DNA of 38,254 nucleotides, from NCBI GenBank assembly GCA_018817165.1, contig JAHITY010000102.1, positions 1 through 38,254 of the forward strand, read 5' to 3'. This document shows, in pieces, positions 33,640 through 38,254 of the stretch. Below the pieces are notes generated by a model. It saw nothing but the letters and a program-made list of their open reading frames with translations. It was not told where the DNA came from and did not search any database. Origin of the DNA: Candidatus Omnitrophota bacterium (lineage in GTDB: Bacteria; Omnitrophota; Gorgyraeia; B26-G9). The stretch's first letter is position 1, and every line of letters starts with the position of its first letter. Both the position numbers and the translations under genes were made by a program.

Positions 33640-34887
33640 ATGAGAAAAAATGTCCTTATTGTCGGAGCGGGTGGAGTTGCGCATGTTGCGGCACACAAAT
33701 GCGCGCAAAATAATGATATTTTGGGTGATATTTGTATTGCTTCCAGGACCCAGAGTAAATGTGATCAGATTATTGAAAGTGTGTTAAGAAAAAAACATTT
33801 AAAAGATACAACTAAAAAGCTGTATTCGCGACAGCTAAATGCTTTGGATATCCCAGCAGCCGTAAAGCTGATTAAAGATACTAATTCGCAGATAGTTATA
33901 AATCTGGCGCAAGCATATGTAAATATGTCATTGCTTCAGGCTTGTATTGAAAGCGGTGCTGCTTATTTGGACACTGCTATTCATGAAGATCCGGATAAAG
34001 TTTGTGAAAATCCTCCATGGTATGCTAATTATGAATGGAAGCGCAAAGAACTTTGCGCGGAAAAAGGAATTACGGCGATATTAGGTGTTGGATTTGATCC
34101 CGGAGTGGTAAACGCGTATTGTGCTTTAGCGGTAAAGCATTATTTTGATAAAATTGATACGATTGATATCATGGATGTAAATGCCGGTAATCATGGTAAA
34201 TATTTCGCGACTAATTTTGATCCGGAAATTAATTTTCGTGAATTTAAAAAAGTCTGGACTTGGATTGACCGGAAATGGGTTGAAGAAAAAGTTCATTCTA
34301 TTAAAATGGAATATGATTTTCCTGTAGCCGGAAAACAGCCGGTTTATTTAAATGGGCATGATGAGCTGCACTCTTTATCTAAGTTTATTGATGCCAATAG
34401 CATACGCTTTTGGATGGGATTTGGCGATCATTATATAAATGTTTTTTCAGTGCTGACAAACCTTGGTTTAACTTCGGAAAAGCCGATTAAAACAGCGGAA
34501 GGCGTAGAAGTTGTGCCTTTAAAAGTGCTTAAAGCCATATTGCCGGATCCATTATCTTTGGCTAAAAATTATACAGGCAAAACCTGTATTGGCAATTATG
34601 TAAAAGGCACAAAAGACGGTAAACATAGAGAGATTTTTATCTACAATACTTGTGATCATGCGGAGTGTTATAAAGAAGTTGAATCTCAAGCGATTTGTTA
34701 TACTGCCGGAGTGCCTCCGGTTGCGGCTGCAATGCTTGTGGCTAAAGGCGATTGGGATATTAAAAAAATGGCGAATGTTGAAGAGCTTGACCCCGATGGG
34801 TTTATTGAAATCCTCAATAGAATCGGTTTGTCGACAATTATTGATGAAAATCCACTTCCTTTGCCTGAGAGCAAAAGAGTAAGATAG
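33640..34887 (+). CDS. Carboxy(nor)spermidine dehydrogenase (saccharopine dehydrogenase family)
   Basis: 415 residues. NADPH enzyme that joins aspartate semialdehyde to putrescine or diaminopropane. The Rossmann motif VGAGGVAHVAAHKCAQ opens the protein; ILGVGFDPGVVNAYC and DVNAGNHGKYFATNFDPEINFRE are the family motifs. Together with the decarboxylase it forms the alternative spermidine pathway. AGGAG precedes the ATG. The product could be spermidine or norspermidine; no diaminobutyrate genes are here, so putrescine and spermidine seem likelier. Confidence 0.93.
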   Translation: MRKNVLIVGAGGVAHVAAHKCAQNNDILGDICIASRTQSKCDQIIESVLRKKHLKDTTKKLYSRQLNALDIPAAVKLIKDTNSQIVINLAQAYVNMSLLQACIESGAAYLDTAIHEDPDKVCENPPWYANYEWKRKELCAEKGITAILGVGFDPGVVNAYCALAVKHYFDKIDTIDIMDVNAGNHGKYFATNFDPEINFREFKKVWTWIDRKWVEEKVHSIKMEYDFPVAGKQPVYLNGHDELHSLSKFIDANSIRFWMGFGDHYINVFSVLTNLGLTSEKPIKTAEGVEVVPLKVLKAILPDPLSLAKNYTGKTCIGNYVKGTKDGKHREIFIYNTCDHAECYKEVESQAICYTAGVPPVAAAMLVAKGDWDIKKMANVEELDPDGFIEILNRIGLSTIIDENPLPLPESKRVR

Positions 34888-34909
34888 TTCAGAATAAATA
34901 AACAATAGT

Positions 34910-34944
34910 AACAGCCAGCAGAAAAGTCATCTCTGCTGGCTGTT
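34910..34944 (+). terminator. Terminator of the polyamine genes
   Basis: AACAGCCAGCAGA (34910-34922) pairs perfectly with TCTGCTGGCTGTT (34932-34944); a T-rich TGTTGTT follows. Confidence 0.8.
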
Positions 34945-34972
34945 TGTTGTTCAAAGACATATGGATAATAAT

Positions 34973-35054
34973 GTAGGGGGCTGTGCTTGCCCCAGCCCGA
35001 GACAATACCATACGAAATAATTGATAAACGGGCGCAGGCAAGCGGCGCCCCTAC
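34973..35054. repeat. 82-bp inverted-repeat element (GTAGGGG ends)
   Basis: GTAGGGG at 34973-34979 and CCCCTAC at 35048-35054 are the outer arms of an imperfect long palindrome with internal GCCC/GGGC arms. The wording matches a repeat family seen across many bacterial genomes; it is G+C-rich against AT-rich flanks. Confidence 0.6.
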
Positions 35055-35118
35055 GATTAATAAAATTCAATGTCCGGGCGAAAACATGGTTTCATCACTA
35101 TTCGCATCGAGAAATCTA

Positions 35119-35147
35119 TTTACAGATTGCTTTATCCGCGGTATTAT
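35119..35147 (+). promoter_or_regulatory. Promoter of the membrane-protein cluster
   Basis: TTTACA at 35119-35124 and TATTAT at 35142-35147 with 17 bp between. The leader to TTG 35214 is about 60 nt and has AAAAGGGG at 35200-35207. Confidence 0.6.
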
Positions 35148-35213
35148 AAGAATAAAGTGTTTATCTGTAAGTATTTGCCTGGATTGTTGTTTCATGGATA
35201 AAAGGGGTTATTT

Positions 35214-35471
35214 TTGGAAAAAACTAAAAATTTTTTGATCGATTCAGTTTATAATGTTTGGCGGTTATTAATCCTCGGTTTAGGGGCTGGGATTCTTATT
35301 TTGCTTTCTTTATTCTCAGTTGACGTTAATTTTAAAAACTATGACCTGTTTTTAACTTCTAAATTGAAGAGCGGTTTGTATTATGGCATAGAATACAGTA
35401 AAAATCTTGAACTATGGAAGATCGAGAGATCTGAAGATGGAAGTTTATACACACAAAGACTTTATCCTTAG
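35214..35471 (+). CDS. Small membrane protein, hypothetical
   Basis: 85 residues, not recognised. One membrane helix (about 17-36: WRLLILGLGAGILILLSLFS) follows a short positive N-terminus, then a polar tail of about 45 residues ending in TQRLYP. The start is TTG with AAAAGGGG upstream; ATG 35194 is out of frame. It leads the CPBP and DUF3108 genes, with 15 bases to the next. Confidence 0.55.
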   Translation: MEKTKNFLIDSVYNVWRLLILGLGAGILILLSLFSVDVNFKNYDLFLTSKLKSGLYYGIEYSKNLELWKIERSEDGSLYTQRLYP

Positions 35472-35486
35472 GAATTAATTAATATT

Positions 35487-37109
35487 ATGAAAGATAATAA
35501 AAAGCAATTAATAAGCTGGTTGTTTGCCGGGATTTTAGGGTTGATTATATTTACAATTTATTTTAATTCCGCGTTTCCCATAGCATCAATCGATATTCGT
35601 TTAAGCAAAGATGAAGTTCTAGCCAAAGCAACAGCGTTTATTCAATCCCAAGGTTTTAATTTGGAGGGTTATGATCAGACAATTCTTTTTGATTCGGATG
35701 CGGATGCTTCGATTTACTTGCAAAAGACCCAAGGGATTAAAAAATCTAATGAATTAATAAAACAGGGTATACCAATTTGGTTTTGGAGCATACGCTGGTT
35801 TAAAGAGTTGGATAAAGAAGGATTCTATTGCGCGGTTGACCCTGCCAGCGGTGATATTATTTATTTTCACCATGCTTTGCTTGATGATGCCAAAGCCGAG
35901 AACCTGTCCGAAGCGCAAGCCCAAGGATTGATCAAAGAAAAATTAATGAATATGGGTTTGGATTTGGCGGAATATGAATTAAAAGAAAATAATTCTAAGA
36001 TTCAGAAAAATAGAACTGATTACAATTTTGAATGGGAAAAAAAGGATTTTGTTATTGGAAACGCACACTTGCGGTTAAGCGCGGCTGTTTATGGGGCAAA
36101 CCTTGGTTATTTGGGTAGATTTCTTGATGTGCCGGAAGAGTTTATCCGGACGCTGAAAAAAGACATGGCTGTAGGTCAGGTTTTATCAATAGTCACAACT
36201 ATTTTTATGTTTTTTTTGGTTTTAGCGGCAATCTTTGTGCTAATTGTTCAGTATAAGCATGATAAAATTAACTGGAAATTTGGACTTTTATTTGGAAGTC
36301 TGGTTTTGGGTTTAACAATAATTGATTTTCTTAATAATATGCCGCTTTTGTGGAGTTCTTATCCTGATACGATCAGTAAAAATATTTTTATTGCTATCTC
36401 CGCGGGCAGTGCTTTTATCGGAGCATTATTGATCGGATTGATCATCTTTTTGTTTGGTAATTCAGGAGAATCACTTTATCAGGAAGTTTGGAAAGTCAAA
36501 ATGCCATTTTTTGAGGCAATTAAAACTAAAAAAGCTGATCTTGCTAAAATCTGGCCGGTGTTTATTGTGGGATATAGTTTGGGCTTTGTCTTTTTGGGCT
36601 ATATAACTTTATTTTATTTGATCGGCACCCGATATTTTAATATTTGGATGCCTCCTGAGGCTGAATACTCTAATATCCTCAGTACGAGCATGCCTTTTCT
36701 TTTTCCGCTTTCAATAGCGCTGAGCGCGGCAGTAAGTGAAGAATTCATGTTTCGTTTGTTCGCGATCTCTTTTTTAAAAAAATATGCTAAATTAACCTGG
36801 TTGGCGATTTTAATTCCAGCGATGATCTGGGCTTTTGCTCATTCTAATTATCCGGTTTTCCCAGCTTATGTCCGCGGCATAGAACTGACTATCGCGGGCA
36901 TTATTTTTGGTATTGTTTTTCTTAAATATGGATTGGAATCAGTACTTATTGCTCATTTTGTGATTGACGCGGCTTTGGTGGGACTGCCTTTGATTAAATC
37001 ACATAGTTTCTATTTTGTAATATCCGGGATAATCGTGATCGCAATCGCACTTTTCCCGATTTTTATTTTGTTTTTCTTGGGGAAAAATAATCTAAAAAAA
37101 ATTAAATAG
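35487..37109 (+). CDS. CPBP family intramembrane protease (type II CAAX protease-like)
   Basis: 540 residues. One N-terminal helix (about 9-27), then a large extra-membrane region (30-225, two PepSY-like repeats by shape), then about eight membrane helices. The ABI/CPBP site is S-E418-E419-x3-R, with IWAFAHSN and LIAHFVIDA as the other conserved blocks. It is fused to a soluble domain, which is unusual for the family and may regulate it. ATG 35487 is 15 bases after the previous stop. The substrate is unknown; relatives cleave membrane-bound peptides, including signals. Confidence 0.88.
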   Translation: MKDNKKQLISWLFAGILGLIIFTIYFNSAFPIASIDIRLSKDEVLAKATAFIQSQGFNLEGYDQTILFDSDADASIYLQKTQGIKKSNELIKQGIPIWFWSIRWFKELDKEGFYCAVDPASGDIIYFHHALLDDAKAENLSEAQAQGLIKEKLMNMGLDLAEYELKENNSKIQKNRTDYNFEWEKKDFVIGNAHLRLSAAVYGANLGYLGRFLDVPEEFIRTLKKDMAVGQVLSIVTTIFMFFLVLAAIFVLIVQYKHDKINWKFGLLFGSLVLGLTIIDFLNNMPLLWSSYPDTISKNIFIAISAGSAFIGALLIGLIIFLFGNSGESLYQEVWKVKMPFFEAIKTKKADLAKIWPVFIVGYSLGFVFLGYITLFYLIGTRYFNIWMPPEAEYSNILSTSMPFLFPLSIALSAAVSEEFMFRLFAISFLKKYAKLTWLAILIPAMIWAFAHSNYPVFPAYVRGIELTIAGIIFGIVFLKYGLESVLIAHFVIDAALVGLPLIKSHSFYFVISGIIVIAIALFPIFILFFLGKNNLKKIK

Positions 37110-37207
37110 TTGAGCTGGTTTAATTAACGATAAATTCATTGGATTTTGGTAAATAAAAAACAACTAAAAGTTTAAACTTTAATAAAAATTAATTTTAAGA
37201 GGTGAAT

Positions 37208-38005
37208 GTGCGGAATTTTTTTCCATATCTTTCCGCTCCCAATAAACGTAGGGGCAGAAGGCCGAGGTTATTGTTTTTATTATTTTTGGTAATCGCGTTT
37301 TTTTATGTTTGGAATTCTCATGATTTTGGTAAATTTGATGATAAATCTAGTGAAGATATTAAAGCTCCGGGCAAAGAACAAATTAATGATCGAATTGGAG
37401 AAAAAATTAATTATGATTTATTTCTTGGCGGAGTGAAGGTGGGTACAGCGGAGTATCATCATGTGCGCAAAACATATTTAAATGAGAAATTGGTAGATCT
37501 TATAACTTTTTATACTCAGGCAGTAAGTTTTAAAGACAGGGAAACTATTTATTGCGATTCCAGTACATTTTTGCCGCTAGTTGTAGAACGCAAAATATCA
37601 AAACCAATTAAACCTGAAAAAATCAGAGAGGTTTATGATCAGGAGAATTTTAAGTTAACAATCACAAAACAAAGATTTGGCGAAAGTGTAACAGAAATTA
37701 AAAGTGATGCACCAATTCACAATTCGATTATTTTGCCTTTTTTTGTTCGCAATACTCCCAATCTAACTGTCGGCTGGACATTTGTCGCTAATCTGCCTCA
37801 AGGCAAATACATGATAAAATTAATCGGCGTAGAACAAGTGGAAACTCCGGCCGGAGAATTTGAAGCGTATTATTTTGAGAGTGAACCTAGTAAAATTAAG
37901 ATTTGGATCAGTACGGATGATAATAGGATTCCCTTACGGATAGATGGGACTGGTGGAATAGGCTATAAGATGATGATGCAGGATTATGTCCCGGCAGATC
38001 ATTAA
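37208..38005 (+). CDS. DUF3108 envelope protein
   Basis: 265 residues from GTG 37208, which has AGAGG seven bases upstream; GTG 37202 is in frame but leaves no room for a site. The N-terminus has a basic stretch KRRGRRPR and a membrane helix (LLFLLFLVIAFFYVW) as a signal anchor. INYDLFLGGVKVGTAEY and the later VGWTFVANLPQGKY and TPAGEFEAYYFES are DUF3108 motifs; the fold is beta-rich. Members are outer-membrane or periplasmic proteins of unknown role, often near envelope genes. Confidence 0.85.
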   Translation: MRNFFPYLSAPNKRRGRRPRLLFLLFLVIAFFYVWNSHDFGKFDDKSSEDIKAPGKEQINDRIGEKINYDLFLGGVKVGTAEYHHVRKTYLNEKLVDLITFYTQAVSFKDRETIYCDSSTFLPLVVERKISKPIKPEKIREVYDQENFKLTITKQRFGESVTEIKSDAPIHNSIILPFFVRNTPNLTVGWTFVANLPQGKYMIKLIGVEQVETPAGEFEAYYFESEPSKIKIWISTDDNRIPLRIDGTGGIGYKMMMQDYVPADH

Positions 38006-38029
38006 ACGGAAAACAAGATAATCAATTAA

Positions 38030-38134
38030 ATGAAGAATAAACTTAAATATACATTTCTATCTTGGAATGTTAATGGGATAAGAGCAATAGAAAAAAAGGG
38101 TTTTATTGATTGGCTGTTACGCACCGAATTGTGA
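38030..38134 (+). pseudogene. xthA: Exonuclease III gene, broken after 30 codons
   Basis: [20 protein letters not shown]... is the N-terminus of exonuclease III ([10 protein letters not shown] motif), which continues ...[10 protein letters not shown] and then changes to RTEL and a stop at 38134. Intact members are about 250 residues and follow IDWL with the ENPDILCLQE-type strand. The break near 38119 is followed by unrelated sequence to the window end. This could be an insertion whose body lies outside, or an assembly joint. Confidence 0.75.
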
Positions 38135-38254
38135 CCGCATTGGATGCCAAATTAAGACTGTATAGAATCAGGGGGCAAAAATAGCGGATTGCCGAAATCC
38201 TGAAAAAATTGGAGAAGAAAAAGACAAGTCAGCTCACAGATTCTCAGGCTCTGA
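38120..38254. other. Unrelated sequence inserted into or joined to the xthA fragment
   Basis: No homology to exonuclease III. On the minus strand a frame runs from the window edge (QSLRICELTCLFLLQFF... in short form) to a stop near 38150, as expected for the 3' end of a gene in an insertion element. I cannot identify it. Confidence 0.35.

Larger units (their letters stand above)
34888..35213. other. 326-bp gap with terminator, palindromic repeat and promoter
   Basis: Nothing codes here. It holds the nspC operon terminator (34910-34944), an 82-bp inverted-repeat element (34973-35054) and a promoter (35119-35147). Confidence 0.65.

Noticed and set aside
34987-35238. 83-residue frame across the intergenic repeat
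   Set aside because: It lies mostly in the palindromic element and promoter region, has no ribosome-binding site, and its product shows no recognisable pattern.
1-38254. tRNA and rRNA genes
   Set aside because: I looked through the gaps for cloverleaf sequences and rRNA blocks and found none.

Overview
The window is AT-rich bacterial chromosome with short intergenic gaps, many genes without strong codon anomalies, and a core of housekeeping genes (recN, glgX, glnS, folE, dusB, a TrmA/RlmD-type methyltransferase, a cold-shock gene). Several orphan response regulators, three PilZ proteins, a LysW-like zinc-ribbon protein and a carboxy(nor)spermidine polyamine route suggest an uncultured anaerobic lineage, perhaps Omnitrophota or another PVC-type bacterium. 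That placement is an inference and only a phylogeny of glnS, recN or hgcA would settle it.

Layout. 1-7200 looks accessory: the end of a SIMPL-domain gene, an excisionase-like HTH, a Cys-rich unknown, a truncated RhuM protein, then a three-gene envelope module (thioredoxin/CcdA fusion, DUF3015, DUF4105) bracketed by ~54-bp direct repeats. 7225-13537 carries recN (minus strand), glgX, a B12-binding radical SAM gene and an orphan receiver. 13750-15200 holds a secreted rhodanese and a 700-bp gap with palindromes and possible transposon-end repeats. 15221-20748 holds a zf-TFIIB protein, a PIF1-like helicase, glnS, a receiver and then hgcA-hgcB. 20839-30378 mixes a degenerate GGDEF regulator, an M48 lipoprotein, PilZ genes, folE, the methyltransferase, radical SAM, yajQ, M42 peptidase and dusB. 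30489-34887 carries a receiver, cspA and a polyamine cluster. 35214-38005 is a membrane/envelope cluster, and the window ends in a broken exonuclease III gene.

The main result is the pair at 19391-20748. HgcA has the cap-helix motif NVWCAAGK at residues 95-102 and five C-terminal membrane segments. HgcB has two 4Fe-4S motifs, an extra Cys74 and a terminal Cys pair. This is the mercury-methylation pair, here directly behind a single-domain response regulator and glnS. HgcA would pass a methyl group from its corrinoid to Hg(II), and HgcB would re-reduce the corrinoid.

Second-tier results: a SpeD-like pyruvoyl enzyme with an altered processing site next to carboxyspermidine dehydrogenase/decarboxylase genes; a set of promoters whose -10 box lies 6-7 nt before an ATG with no Shine-Dalgarno (recN, two PilZ genes, nspC), which predicts leaderless mRNAs; a promoter-hairpin-T-run leader before cspA; and a GGDEF protein that has lost its active site but kept its I-site.
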